A DNA stretch of 64,000 nucleotides, from contig NZ_JAGIOD010000002.1 in assembly GCF_017876545.1 (NCBI RefSeq), forward strand, positions 1,664,702 through 1,728,701, written 5' to 3'. The position numbers and the translations under genes were made by a program. The DNA is from Brachybacterium sacelli (lineage in GTDB: Bacteria > Actinomycetota > Actinomycetes > Actinomycetales > Dermabacteraceae). Numbering within the stretch: position 1 is the stretch's first letter; every line of letters begins with the position of its first letter. Below are positions 17,603 to 25,566 of this stretch, piece by piece. Below the pieces are notes generated by a model. It saw nothing but the letters and a program-made list of their open reading frames with translations, made no database searches and was not told the origin of the DNA.

Positions 17603-18608
17603 TGTAGTTGGTCATGACGTTGTCGACGCCGGTGTGAAGTCGTGAGGCCGGGGGCTGGTCGCCGCAGGCGGTGTGGGGTCGGTGGAAATTGTAGTGATGG
17701 ACCCAGATCGCGATCGCTTCGCGCCGCTCGGTCTCGGAGCCGTAGGGGCGGGCGTAGAGGCACTCCTCGGCCAGGATCCGCTGGTAGCGCTCGATCTTGC
17801 CGTTGTGGCGAGGTGTGTAGATCCTCGTACGCTGGTGCCGGGAGATGAAAGCGCAGGTCGATCGCCGAAACGCTGAGGCGGTGTAGTTGCTGCCGTTGTC
17901 GGTGACCAGCCGCGTGATCCAGGTGATGCCGTGCGCGGCGAAGAACACGCGGGCGCGATGGAAGAACCCGATGGTCGTGATCGCTTTCTCGTCCTCGAGC
18001 GACTCGGTGTAGGACAGGCGGGAGAAGCCGTCCTCCATGGAGTGGAGGTAGGTGTAGCCGACCTTTTGCTTGTGGGCGCGCTTGCCGGCGAGGGCCAGTT
18101 CGCTGCCACGACCATGGGCCCGCCAGCCGCCGCCGTCGGGAATCTGACCGACCTTCTTGACGTCCATGTGGACTATGTGGCCGGGGTAGCGGGCGGTGAT
18201 CTTCCCTGGTGAACGCAGGTTCTCACCGTCTGGGGTGATATCGCGGATCCGGTTCAAGCCGAGGCGGTCCAGCCACCTCGTCACCGTCCTCACGCAGCAC
18301 GCGAACCCGTGGCCGTCGGCGAGCTCGCGGGCGATCCGGCGCGCGGACCACTTCCTCTTCCGCCGCCAGGACTCGATCAGCTCGAGCACCCAGATCGGGA
18401 GGCGGGTGGGGCGGTTCGCCGGCGCGCTGGAGTGGTCTTGCAGGCCTGGGTCGCCGTGCTCGCGGTAGCGGCCGACCCATTTCGAGAGCGTGGTGCGAGC
18501 GATGTGAAACTCGGCCGCGACGTGGGCGATCGGGCGACCGGAGTCGATGACCTGCGCGACAGCTCGCTGCCTTCCAACGACGGTCAGCGGCGCATTACGG
18601 TGGTGCAT
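17598..18608 (-). CDS. IS481-family transposase
   Basis: A 336-residue transposase. An N-terminal helix-turn-helix (VIDSGRPIAHVAAEFHIART) is followed by a second basic DNA-binding segment (RKWSARRIARELA) and an rve integrase core with DDE residues at HMDVKKVG, VTDNGSNYT and the E of NGKIERYQRI. The stop codon TAA (17598-17600) lies outside the element, in the duplicated target, so the last codon spans the IS boundary and the reading frame depends on where it inserts. Start ATG 18608. Confidence 0.88.
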   Translation of the reverse strand: MHHRNAPLTVVGRQRAVAQVIDSGRPIAHVAAEFHIARTTLSKWVGRYREHGDPGLQDHSSAPANRPTRLPIWVLELIESWRRKRKWSARRIARELADGHGFACCVRTVTRWLDRLGLNRIRDITPDGENLRSPGKITARYPGHIVHMDVKKVGQIPDGGGWRAHGRGSELALAGKRAHKQKVGYTYLHSMEDGFSRLSYTESLEDEKAITTIGFFHRARVFFAAHGITWITRLVTDNGSNYTASAFRRSTCAFISRHQRTRIYTPRHNGKIERYQRILAEECLYARPYGSETERREAIAIWVHHYNFHRPHTACGDQPPASRLHTGVDNVMTNYS

Positions 18609-18718
18609 GGAACGGGCCTCTTCCTGCGAGACGGTTGCTTAGACACCACCCATCGTGCAGTCCAGGGGCCCGTTCCTTCATCCCATACGCCGTGACCACA
18701 ACGTCATGACCCGCAACA
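17603..18718 (-). mobile_element. IS481-family insertion sequence
   Basis: A 1116-bp element with TGT...ACA ends. The left terminus TGTAGTTGGTCATGACG and the reverse complement of the right terminus TGTTGCGGGTCATGACG agree except at four positions and continue alike through TTGT. It carries one leftward DDE transposase gene and is flanked by the 6-base duplication GTTAGC. The insertion is clean and in frame with the interrupted HNH-like gene, suggesting a recent event. Confidence 0.9.
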
Positions 18719-19147
18719 GTTAGCTTCGAGCTGCACTACTTCCGTCCAAGGCATTTTGATCTTCAACTGGAGGTCCAGGACCAGCTTGACGACGCTGCCC
18801 AGCTGTGCTCCGATTGCCACCGGATGTGCCACTCACCGAGCCTGAAGAGGCTCCGTGACTTCGTGCGTCCGATGCCGTTGAAGTGCCCTGAATGCGGAGC
18901 GGGCAATCCGCGAGAGCATGTCTGGGGAATGCCTGCCGATCCGGACATCTTCGAGTCTGACGACTTCGTCATCGGCGGTTGTGTGCTTCCGGGCGGACCG
19001 GCTCCTGAGTATCAGTGCCGTGCCTGCGAGACGGACTTCAGCGTCGTCCGCACCATGGATATGTCGGAGCCGCAGTTCTGATCTGCGCCTTCAAGCTACG
19101 ACGTCGCCACCGGCAGCTGTCGGAGTTGAGCTGCAGCAGGTGTCTTT

Positions 19148-19175
19148 GTCCCACGAGGTGATGGGCGCGCCCACT
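19148..19175 (+). promoter_or_regulatory. Bipartite element GTCCC-N15-CGCCCACT
   Basis: GTCCC at 19148-19152, CGCCCACT at 19168-19175, ATG after exactly 8 bases at 19184, without a ribosome site. Confidence 0.7.
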
Positions 19176-19183
19176 GCGGCCGC

Positions 19184-19705
19184 ATGAACGATGTTCCTAC
19201 GAACGATGCCGTGTTTTCCATGAACGCGGCCCTGAACTCCGCCCTGCTCACCCTCGACGCCGGACGGGTCGATACCGCGCCAGGCCTTGAGCAGGACGGT
19301 GCCTACCTGTACGCCCGAGGCCTGCGCCATGAGGTCCTGGCCAACAATCGCGGCATCTCCGAGCTCTTCGCGCCGTACCTGATTGCCGGGATCGTGTTCG
19401 CCGGACTCGAATCGCGCAGCATCCCCCACCACCCACAGGAACTCCTGGCGAGCATCGAGTTCGTCTGCCTCGAGGAGACCTCGTCCTGGGACCCGCGGCT
19501 CCTCTATGCCCGGATCCTCCAGCGCATGTCCGAGCCAGACCTGACCCGGGCCCTCGTGCTCGTGTGCGCGGGGATGCTGTCCGGGATCGCTGATGTCGTG
19601 GGCACCACGCCCGAGGACCGTGCCCGCGAGCACCGGTGGGCGTTCAGCGAAGACATGGTCACCAGCGTCGACTGGGACGCACTGCTCGGCAGGCAGCAGC
19701 CATGA
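19184..19705 (+). CDS. Hypothetical protein in leaderless operon
   Basis: A 173-residue, mildly acidic, mostly helical protein with no recognised domain or membrane span. Its ATG sits 8 bases after the CGCCCACT box and has no ribosome site, so it is probably translated from a leaderless message. It overlaps the next gene by ATGA. The second half (LLYARILQRMSEPDLTRAL) looks like helical repeats. Function unknown. Promoter type places it with the element's backbone genes. Confidence 0.7.
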   Translation: MNDVPTNDAVFSMNAALNSALLTLDAGRVDTAPGLEQDGAYLYARGLRHEVLANNRGISELFAPYLIAGIVFAGLESRSIPHHPQELLASIEFVCLEETSSWDPRLLYARILQRMSEPDLTRALVLVCAGMLSGIADVVGTTPEDRAREHRWAFSEDMVTSVDWDALLGRQQP

Positions 19706-20112
19706 CCGGCTTCACCATCCAATGGGCGCTCGAAGACCACCTCACGAACCGGGCCCGCGCCGTCCAACACGCCCTGGTCATCCTGCAAGCAGCGAAGGTC
19801 ACCACCTGGGACGAACTCGCCCACATCCTCAAGACCGACCCGGACCGTGCAGCCGAGATCCGCGCCGGCGTGAACCTACCGCTCCACGACCTCGAGAACC
19901 TCGACGCCCACGAACAGACACTGCGCGGCCTGCGCCGACGAGTCGGCACCCGAGCCGCCGTGGTCACCACAATCCTCGAATGCGGCACCTGCCAGCGCTG
20001 GGGATACATCGCCGGCGGGGCCCCGCCCAAGAACTGCCCCTGGACCACCCGCTGCACGGGAAGCGTCGCGAAGATCGGCCCACCCGACGCTGTCCTGCGG
20101 GTCCGCTCCTGA
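19702..20112 (+). CDS. Small protein with C-terminal zinc-ribbon-like segment
   Basis: A 136-residue protein whose ATG overlaps the previous stop (ATGA). The N-terminal half is helical (DHLTNRARAVQHALVILQAA). The C-terminal part has CGTCQRWG and then CPWTTRCTG, a CxxC...CxxxxxC arrangement that may bind zinc. The middle (WDELAHILKTDPDRAAEI) resembles a small helix-turn-helix, so DNA or RNA binding is possible. It directly precedes the sigma-like gene at 20148. No family recognised. Confidence 0.7.
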   Translation: MTGFTIQWALEDHLTNRARAVQHALVILQAAKVTTWDELAHILKTDPDRAAEIRAGVNLPLHDLENLDAHEQTLRGLRRRVGTRAAVVTTILECGTCQRWGYIAGGAPPKNCPWTTRCTGSVAKIGPPDAVLRVRS

Positions 20113-20132
20113 TCACTCGAGCGTGAATTCGC

Positions 20133-20140
20133 CGCCCACT
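20133..20140 (+). promoter_or_regulatory. CGCCCACT box without GTCC partner
   Basis: The octamer is followed after 7 bases by GTG 20148, in frame with the next gene. No GTCCY at the usual position. Confidence 0.5.
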
Positions 20141-20147
20141 ACCCCTC

Positions 20148-21410
20148 GTGACGGCACACGAGTGGGAGGGCGCGATGAGCAGCACCACGAACAGAGCACA
20201 CACCGACACGGGGCACCGGCCGAAGACCCTGCGGAAGGGTTTGGATCATCCAGGTGTCCTGCGAAAGAAGGACACGGGGGAGCGGGGCAACGGCGGCCAG
20301 TTCGGGACCCTCACCCGCGACGACGCCGACATCCAGGTCCCCGCGGACGATGGGCCGGAGATCCGCTACCTGACTGTCGGCTGGTACAACGAGAAGCTCG
20401 GCGACCACTTCGACGCCTCGGCACTGCTGACTCGTGCTGAAGTTGACGCCAATCGCGAGCTGCTCGACGAAGAGGCCGTGTTCGAGCGGATCCGGCAGGA
20501 CGCCGAGAAGCTGTGCCGGCGCCGCGGCGCGATCGAGCACACCGACGACGTCATCGGCGACACCGCGTACGACGTCATCAAGCGGATCCGCGACAGTGAG
20601 GACCGCGATGCCGGGATTCGAGCTGTCGCCACCGCTGCCCTGGTGCGCCGCATCGTCCACGGCCACCTCGACCACCGACTCAGCTCCGGCGAAGTCGAAC
20701 GCTCCGAAGTCCGCTCCGGACAGGCACGGCTGGCCCGGCGCATCGGCCAGATGCAGCAGGAGAAGGGCCGCGAACTCTCCGGTCGGGAGATCGACCATCT
20801 CGCCGCCGAAGTCCGCGCCGGATTCCGGGCCAACAACCGGCCCCCGGAGGGCTTCCACATCTTCCGCAAGTCGCGCCACGTCCCCATCGACGCGCAGGAC
20901 AACCCCGGCAACCTGCTCTCCGTCCCCGCCGACGAATCCGTGCTCGATGAGTCCCGCCGCGATCCGTTTCCCGAAGCGATCGACCGCTCGAGGATGGACG
21001 CCGCCGAGATGCTCTACTTCGTCCAGCACCGCGACCAGTCCCCGGTCCCGATCCACTCCCGCAGCACCGGCTCCACGATCTACAACACGATCGCCCAGTC
21101 CATGCGCGTCCCACCCGCGCAGCCGGACTCCATCTCCCACCGCCAGGCCCTGTCCGCCGGCCGCACCGTCCGCGCCCACGATCGAGGCGTGCAAGGAGTG
21201 TGCGCCGACTACCTCAGCGGAATCCGGGACGAACGCACCGACGCCCTGTTCCTCCCCTTCGGCGACATCGACGAGGAGCGGCGTGAAGCGTTCGCGACCC
21301 GCTTCGAGGACAACGCCTACGCCGAAGAGATGTGGGGCTCAGCCCTGAAATGCGCCGACCCGCAGCTGAAGAACGTCGAATTCCCGACCCAACTGAACCA
21401 GCCGGCGTGA
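20148..21410 (+). CDS. Tagged sigma-70-like protein (putative)
   Basis: 420 residues from GTG 20148, which lies 7 bases after a CGCCCACT box. ATG 20175 with a gtgggagg site is an alternative start. Residues 40-63 carry the recurrent tag (KKDTGERGNGGQFGTLTR, then DADIQV). Residues about 112-178 resemble sigma region 2 (FERIRQDAEKL, DDVIGDTAYDVIKRI, LVRRIVHGHLDHR) and 190-240 resemble region 3 (ARLARRIGQMQQEKGRELS, REIDHLAAEVR, RPPEGFH, VPID). The C-terminal 170 residues are unrecognised. It is the only protein here combining the tag and a sigma-like core. The sigma identity is inferred from order and spacing, not proven. Confidence 0.55.
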   Translation: MTAHEWEGAMSSTTNRAHTDTGHRPKTLRKGLDHPGVLRKKDTGERGNGGQFGTLTRDDADIQVPADDGPEIRYLTVGWYNEKLGDHFDASALLTRAEVDANRELLDEEAVFERIRQDAEKLCRRRGAIEHTDDVIGDTAYDVIKRIRDSEDRDAGIRAVATAALVRRIVHGHLDHRLSSGEVERSEVRSGQARLARRIGQMQQEKGRELSGREIDHLAAEVRAGFRANNRPPEGFHIFRKSRHVPIDAQDNPGNLLSVPADESVLDESRRDPFPEAIDRSRMDAAEMLYFVQHRDQSPVPIHSRSTGSTIYNTIAQSMRVPPAQPDSISHRQALSAGRTVRAHDRGVQGVCADYLSGIRDERTDALFLPFGDIDEERREAFATRFEDNAYAEEMWGSALKCADPQLKNVEFPTQLNQPA

Positions 21411-21423
21411 ACACCCAAATGAC

Positions 21424-21457
21424 TGTCGGCTTCAACGGTCCGTGGCGCGGAATCTTC
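21424..21457. repeat. 34-bp direct repeat, left copy
   Basis: Begins TGTCGGCTTCAACGGTCCG and matches 25333-25366 at 31 of 34 positions in the same orientation. The two copies bracket the mercury and cadmium resistance genes. It lies just after the stop of the 20148 gene. Confidence 0.75.
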
Positions 21458-21489
21458 AGCGCGCGGCGTGACGCATCGACAGGTCAGGC

Positions 21490-22938
21490 TCAGGCGGCGC
21501 AGCAGGAGAGTCTGGTGACGTCGGTGGTGAAGGACTGGGCGGTGAGCTTGAGGCCTTCAGCCATGGTCAGGTAGGGGCTCCAGAGGTTGGCGACCTGGTC
21601 GACGGTCATGCCGGCCTCAAGGATGTAGACACCGGCGGCGGCGAGGTCTCCGGCGTCCTGGGCGAGGGCGGTGATGCCGACGATAACGCCGGTGTCGGCG
21701 TCAGCGACGATCTTGATGAGCCCGCGGGTGCCCCTGTTCACGATCGCCCGCGGGACGTGCTCTAGGGGCAGGACGCGGCAGTCGCAGCGGATCCCGGCGG
21801 CGCGGGCCTGGTGGTCGGTCATCCCGACGGAGGCCAGGGCGGGACTGGTGACCACGACCCGGGGCAGGTGGCGGTAGTCGACCTCACGGCCGGCGCCGGT
21901 GAAGGCGTTATCGGCGACGAGGGTGCCGTGGGCGGCGGCGACGTACACGAACTGCGGGTGGGCGGTGACGTCTCCGGCCGCCCAGATGCGCGCGTTGGTG
22001 CTCCGCAGGTGGTCGTCGACGATCACCTCGCCGCGCTTACCGGCGCGCACGTCGACGGTGTCGAGACCGAGCGTGCCAGTGACCGGGCGGCGGCCGGTGG
22101 CGACGAGGACCTCGGCACCCCGGATCTCCTGTGAGCCGACGGCGGTGGTGGCGGTGACCGTAACCTCACCGCCGGCCGGGTCGCGGCGGACCGCGCTGGG
22201 CAACGCCCCGCGGATGATCTGGATGCCCTCATCGGCGAAGATTTCTTCCAGGGCGGTGGCGGCCTCAGGTTCCTCGTGCGAGGCCAGGCGTGAGCGGACC
22301 AGCATGGTGACCCGGGCACCGAGCCGGGCGAAGAGCTGGGCCTGCTCCATGGCGACGTAGCCACCGCCGATGACCAACAGCGATTCCGGGACGTAGTCCA
22401 GCTCCATCGCGGTCGTCGAGGTCAGGTAACCGGCCTCCTCGAGACCGGGGACCGGCGGCGCCCAGGGGGTGGAGCCGGTGGCGATGAGGAAGTGCGCGGC
22501 GCGGACCGTCTCCACCGTGCCGTCAGGGCCGGTGACGTGAAGTGCCGGCTCGGTCGGTGTGCCGACGAATGTGGCCTCCCCGGGGAGGAGGTCCCATCCG
22601 TACGCGGTAGCCAGGTCCAGGTACTTCTCGCGACGCAACGATCTGACGAGCTCATCCTTACCGGCGACCAGGACGGGCATGTCCACCGGTCCGACGTCGG
22701 GGAGCGCTAGGCCGGGGAACCGGGTGGCGTCGAGTGTGACGTGGCGGGCCTCGGCGGCCGCGAGTAGAGCCTTGGAGGGCACGCACCCGGTGTTCACGCA
22801 GGTACCGCCGACGGTGCCGCGCTCGATCATCACCACCCGCTTGCCCAGGTTGGAGGCGCGGATCGCGGCCGCGAACGCCGCCCCACCGGACCCGATCACC
22901 GCCAGGTCATACCACCTGCGCTTAGCCGCTGCACTCAT
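21490..22938 (-). CDS. merA: Mercuric reductase
   Basis: A 482-residue flavoprotein that reduces Hg(II) to Hg(0) with NADPH in the cytoplasm. The N-terminal FAD motif (VIGSGGAAFAAAIRA), the redox-active GGTCVNTGCVPSK, a second nucleotide motif (LVIGGGYVAMEQAQ) and the C-terminal vicinal pair LSCCAA, which hands mercury to the active site, are all present. The N-terminal heavy-metal-associated domain found in many MerA proteins is absent. ATG 22938 has the strong site gaaggaggagctc. It is divergent from merR, sharing the operator at 22968-22989. No merT/merP transporter accompanies it. Confidence 0.95.
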   Translation of the reverse strand: MSAAAKRRWYDLAVIGSGGAAFAAAIRASNLGKRVVMIERGTVGGTCVNTGCVPSKALLAAAEARHVTLDATRFPGLALPDVGPVDMPVLVAGKDELVRSLRREKYLDLATAYGWDLLPGEATFVGTPTEPALHVTGPDGTVETVRAAHFLIATGSTPWAPPVPGLEEAGYLTSTTAMELDYVPESLLVIGGGYVAMEQAQLFARLGARVTMLVRSRLASHEEPEAATALEEIFADEGIQIIRGALPSAVRRDPAGGEVTVTATTAVGSQEIRGAEVLVATGRRPVTGTLGLDTVDVRAGKRGEVIVDDHLRSTNARIWAAGDVTAHPQFVYVAAAHGTLVADNAFTGAGREVDYRHLPRVVVTSPALASVGMTDHQARAAGIRCDCRVLPLEHVPRAIVNRGTRGLIKIVADADTGVIVGITALAQDAGDLAAAGVYILEAGMTVDQVANLWSPYLTMAEGLKLTAQSFTTDVTRLSCCAA

Positions 22939-22967
22939 GAGCTCCTCCTTCATCTCCCTCAGGATCG

Positions 22968-22989
22968 ACCTTCCAGTGCACTGGAAGGT
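22968..22989. promoter_or_regulatory. MerR-type operator/promoter
   Basis: ACCTTCCAGTG and its complement CACTGGAAGGT form a perfect 22-base palindrome. On the leftward strand TTGACC precedes it and a 19-base spacer leads to CGATCC, the over-long spacer that MerR regulators untwist upon metal binding. It controls merA and probably merR. Confidence 0.88.
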
Positions 22990-23009
22990 CAAGAGGGAGA
23001 ATGAGTGGC

Positions 23010-23399
23010 ATGCGGATCGGTGAGGTGGCCCAAGCGTCAGGCACGACAACCAAGACCCTGCGGTACTACGAGGAATTCGGACTGCTGCCGGCCGCGGACC
23101 GGACCCCGGCGGGTTACCGGGACTACGGCCCCGACGTGCTCGACCGGCTGGACTTCATTCGCCGGGGGCAAGCCGCCGGGCTGGCCCTGGCCCAGATCGG
23201 CCAGGTGCTGGGCATCCGTGACCGGGGGCAGGCCCCCTGCCAGCACGTCACCGACCTGCTCAACAGCCGCCTCGAGGTGATCGACCAGCAGATCACCCAA
23301 CTCCAGCAACTGCGCACTACCGTCACCGCCCTGCGCGACGAGGCCGCATCTGCCGACCCGGCCACCTGCTCGCCCGGAGACGTCTGCCGCTACCTCTGA
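23010..23399 (+). CDS. merR: MerR-family mercury-responsive regulator
   Basis: A 129-residue regulator: N-terminal winged helix (IGEVAQASGTTTKTLRYYEE), coiled-coil dimerisation helix, and three Cys at the positions used for Hg(II) by MerR (APCQHV, then CSPGDVC near the end). ATG 23010 fits the family start. An in-frame ATG at 23001 with gggag just upstream could also be used. Divergent from merA across the palindromic operator, it should repress merA without mercury and activate it with mercury. Confidence 0.88.
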   Translation: MRIGEVAQASGTTTKTLRYYEEFGLLPAADRTPAGYRDYGPDVLDRLDFIRRGQAAGLALAQIGQVLGIRDRGQAPCQHVTDLLNSRLEVIDQQITQLQQLRTTVTALRDEAASADPATCSPGDVCRYL

Positions 23400-23440
23400 C
23401 CCACTGACTCCCGATCCGGCTACGTGGCACCATCTCGGAC

Positions 23441-23584
23441 ATGACCGATGACAAGAGGTTGCGGTGCTCCTGCTGCGGACTGCTCCGGCCCCGCACGTCC
23501 CTTCACGCCCTCGGCAGTGAGCCCGCCTACATCTGCCGGCGCTGCGGACTCTGGGTCGCACTCCGGCTCCATAGCGACTACTGA
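23441..23584 (+). CDS. Small zinc-ribbon protein (47 aa)
   Basis: ATG 23441 to TGA 23584 encodes 47 residues with RCSCCGLL near residue 9 and ICRRCGLW near residue 31, two Cys knuckles of a zinc ribbon. It starts 41 bases after merR, on the same strand. No Shine-Dalgarno site is obvious. Function unknown. Its even Cys spacing argues that it is a real gene rather than a chance frame. Confidence 0.5.
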   Translation: MTDDKRLRCSCCGLLRPRTSLHALGSEPAYICRRCGLWVALRLHSDY

Positions 23585-23890
23585 CAGCGCGTCACTTGCT
23601 CCGTGAACCGAACCAGGTCGGCTGCCGCTACCTTGCGGGCTCTCGATAGCCTGCTCCCTCGCGGCCTCGTCGAGCCGGTACCAAACAGGGGCACCCCAGC
23701 AAGCCAGTTACGTGCCGGTAGTTTACGGATGCCAATAGGGTGTGAATTCGTCTACCAAATGGCGGGGTTTTTCCACCGCTCCGTGGCGCCCTACCGCCGC
23801 GGTTCCGCGGACAACAACTGAGTGCAAGCGTCGCGATCCGTACGGCAACGGGCGCATCTGATCGAACCGTTGGCGCCCGTTGCTGCCCAA
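23585..23890. other. Intergenic stretch without a supported gene
   Basis: About 300 bases between the zinc-ribbon gene and cadD. One open frame at 23603 gives an unconvincing peptide. A short perfect hairpin CCGCGG-TT-CCGCGG lies near 23800 and may end transcription from the left, though it has no T-tract. Confidence 0.4.
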
Positions 23891-24493
23891 TCAGAGACCG
23901 AAGGCTCCGCCGGTGACGAGGATGACGATGCCGAGGCCGATGAGAACGATGGGGAAGAGGATGTGCTCCCAGCGTTCGAGGACTTCGGCGATCGGTGGGC
24001 GGGTGGCGACGAACTTGGCCAGCACCACCAGGACCGCGACGAGTGCGAGGAAGACGATGCAGTATGCGACCACTGCGAGAGGCTCCACGCTCAGGAAGAC
24101 CGGGGTGTAGACACCGATGTTGTCACCGCCGTTGGCGAGGGTGACGCCTGCGACTGTCCACACGCCGACCTTCTTGCCGGCAACCTTGGCCTCGTCATCA
24201 TCGTCGTCATTGTCTCCGCGCCAGGCTTGCCACGCGGCCCAGAGACCGAGGCCCAGAGGGATGAGGCCGAAGTACGGGATGGCTGCCGATGGCAGGAACG
24301 CTCCGGCGCCGATGGTCACCAGAACAGCGGCACCGAGGATGCCGGCGAACCCGAGGTACTGCCCGGCGAGAATGCGGGCGGTGGTGCCGCGCTGGCCCGC
24401 GCCTCGGGCGAAGAAGAGGGAGAGCACGATGATGTCGTCGATGTTGGTCGCTACGAACAGGCCCACCGCCTGCAGGACCGAGGCGAGGATCAC
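23891..24493 (-). CDS. cadD: CadD-family cadmium resistance transporter
   Basis: A 200-residue membrane protein with six predicted spans. The first span contains FVATNIDDIIVLSLFF with its NIDD motif, and the mid-protein LANGGDNIGVYTPVF repeats the acidic signature, as in CadD cadmium exporters of the LysE superfamily. A cytoplasmic acidic loop (DNDDDDDE) lies between. GTG 24493 overlaps the stop of cmtR by GTGA, so the two are translationally coupled. The longer frame to 24547 would run into cmtR. Expected to export or bind Cd(II). Confidence 0.88.
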   Translation of the reverse strand: MILASVLQAVGLFVATNIDDIIVLSLFFARGAGQRGTTARILAGQYLGFAGILGAAVLVTIGAGAFLPSAAIPYFGLIPLGLGLWAAWQAWRGDNDDDDDEAKVAGKKVGVWTVAGVTLANGGDNIGVYTPVFLSVEPLAVVAYCIVFLALVAVLVVLAKFVATRPPIAEVLERWEHILFPIVLIGLGIVILVTGGAFGL

Positions 24494-24849
24494 GCGCCCT
24501 CCCCAGCTGCGTCGCATCCGTAAACGGAGCAGGCAGGATCGATGCACGGGGCATCTTCGTCCACTGCCAGGGTGGCATCAACCAGCGCCGTCAGCGCCTG
24601 CGCCAGGTGCGAATCGGCGATCTCATACCGTGTCCGGCGACCCTCGGGCTCGGAGACGACGATCCCGCAATCGCGCAGGCATGCGAGATGGTTGGACACG
24701 TTGGGGCGCGTCAGATCCAGATCTCGGGCCAGTTCCGCCGGGTAAGCGGGCCCATCGAGCAGAGTCAGGATGATCCGGGACCGGGTCGGGTCGGCCAGTG
24801 CGCGACCCAGGCGGTTCATCACGTCGAGACGTGAAGCAATAGTCAGCAT
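24490..24849 (-). CDS. cmtR: CmtR-type Cd/Pb-sensing ArsR repressor
   Basis: A 119-residue ArsR-family repressor: RLGRALADPTRSRIILTLLD, recognition helix LTRPNVSNHLACLRDCGIV, wing EGRRTRYEI. The two Cys in the recognition helix region (LACLRDC) and the C-terminal Cys in VDEDAPC match the metal ligands of mycobacterial CmtR. It should release DNA upon Cd(II) or Pb(II) binding. ATG 24849. TATAGT about 12 bases upstream is a likely -10 box. First gene of the cmtR-cadD operon. Confidence 0.88.
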   Translation of the reverse strand: MLTIASRLDVMNRLGRALADPTRSRIILTLLDGPAYPAELARDLDLTRPNVSNHLACLRDCGIVVSEPEGRRTRYEIADSHLAQALTALVDATLAVDEDAPCIDPACSVYGCDAAGEGA

Positions 24850-25489
24850 GCACTGAACTATACAGCGCGGCTTGAACAGTCGATGACCGGCGGCCTGGTG
24901 TTCTCGATCTCGTGACCCATTGCACGGCTATCGCAGCTGGAATCCTTCGGACAGTGAGGCGGCGACGTCGCCGGGGGTCAAGTATCGAGACGCTTCGGCA
25001 AAGCCCGTCCTCGGCGGCGCCCCATGATAAACGTGCTCGGGTGCGTCCCAAGAAGCTTCAGCTTTATGGGGCACGCGACTGGGCCCTTGTGGACTCGCCT
25101 CGAGCTGGGTCGATAGTGGGCCGGGATGTCTCGCGAAGCCGTCGCACCGTATTTCGTCTCAGATCTTCCGCGTGCTGGTGAGCCAGGCTGTCACTATCGG
25201 GTACACCCCAGCGCGACAGTCTGTGCCGAGGGGTGCCAGCCGTGTCAGTGAGGTCATGCTCGGCCCACTGCGACAGTTCTGCCCGAGGGTCTAAACACGG
25301 TGAAACCCTCCGGGCAGCGCGTGGCCCACGTATGTCGGCTTCAACGGTCCGGGGCGCGGAGTATTCGATGCTCCAGGGCCCGAGCTCTGGGCCGTGCGAG
25401 GCCTATCTGATCTATCCCTGGCACGTCCCATCGCCAGGGCCGCGCCCCGAGCGATCACCGCAATACTCGGCGACGAGTTGAGAAACCCC
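24850..25489. other. Intergenic stretch, no supported gene
   Basis: Contains the cmtR promoter at its left end and the second copy of the 34-bp direct repeat at 25333-25366. Open frames here (for example 24912, 25233, 25291) lack ribosome sites and protein-like composition. It may be debris from the insertion that brought the metal-resistance genes. Confidence 0.4.
25333..25366. repeat. 34-bp direct repeat, right copy
   Basis: Partner of 21424-21457, identical over the first 19 bases and at 31 of 34 overall. Together they bracket the merA-merR-cadD-cmtR block. Confidence 0.75.
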
Positions 25490-25497
25490 CGCCCACT
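25490..25497 (+). promoter_or_regulatory. CGCCCACT box upstream of conjugation operon
   Basis: Exact octamer 69 bases before the first gene of the 25.5-30.7 kb operon. No GTCCY at the usual distance, but no other promoter-like site was noticed nearer. Confidence 0.45.
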
Positions 25498-25566
25498 ACT
25501 CACGCCGAAAGGGCACCAGCCCGCAGCATCGACTTGTGAAGGAGGCAGCGGGAGACCGCGACTCGT

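Larger units (their letters stand above)
16862..19081 (+). pseudogene. HNH-like endonuclease gene split by IS481 element
   Basis: The 5' part (16862-17602) and 3' part (18725-19081) share one frame. Removing the IS and one copy of the 6-base duplication restores an open frame of about 366 codons. The joined centre reads CAACGADGVSFELHYF, then LCSDCHRMCH, the zinc-binding C-x2-C / LHxx / C-x2-CH layout of HNH nucleases, though LHYF replaces the usual HH pair. Further CxxC pairs follow (CPECG, CRACE). The N-terminal 230 residues are acidic and unrecognised. The start ATG 16862 follows gagagcagg. The gene is inactivated by the insertion. Confidence 0.75.

Noticed and set aside
24912..25181. Open frame as a gene between cmtR and the conjugation operon
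   Set aside because: No ribosome site, Arg/Ser-rich composition and no recognisable pattern.
25252..25275. GGCCCACTG near 25266 as a further box
   Set aside because: It differs at the first base, lacks GTCCY at the right distance and precedes no supported gene.
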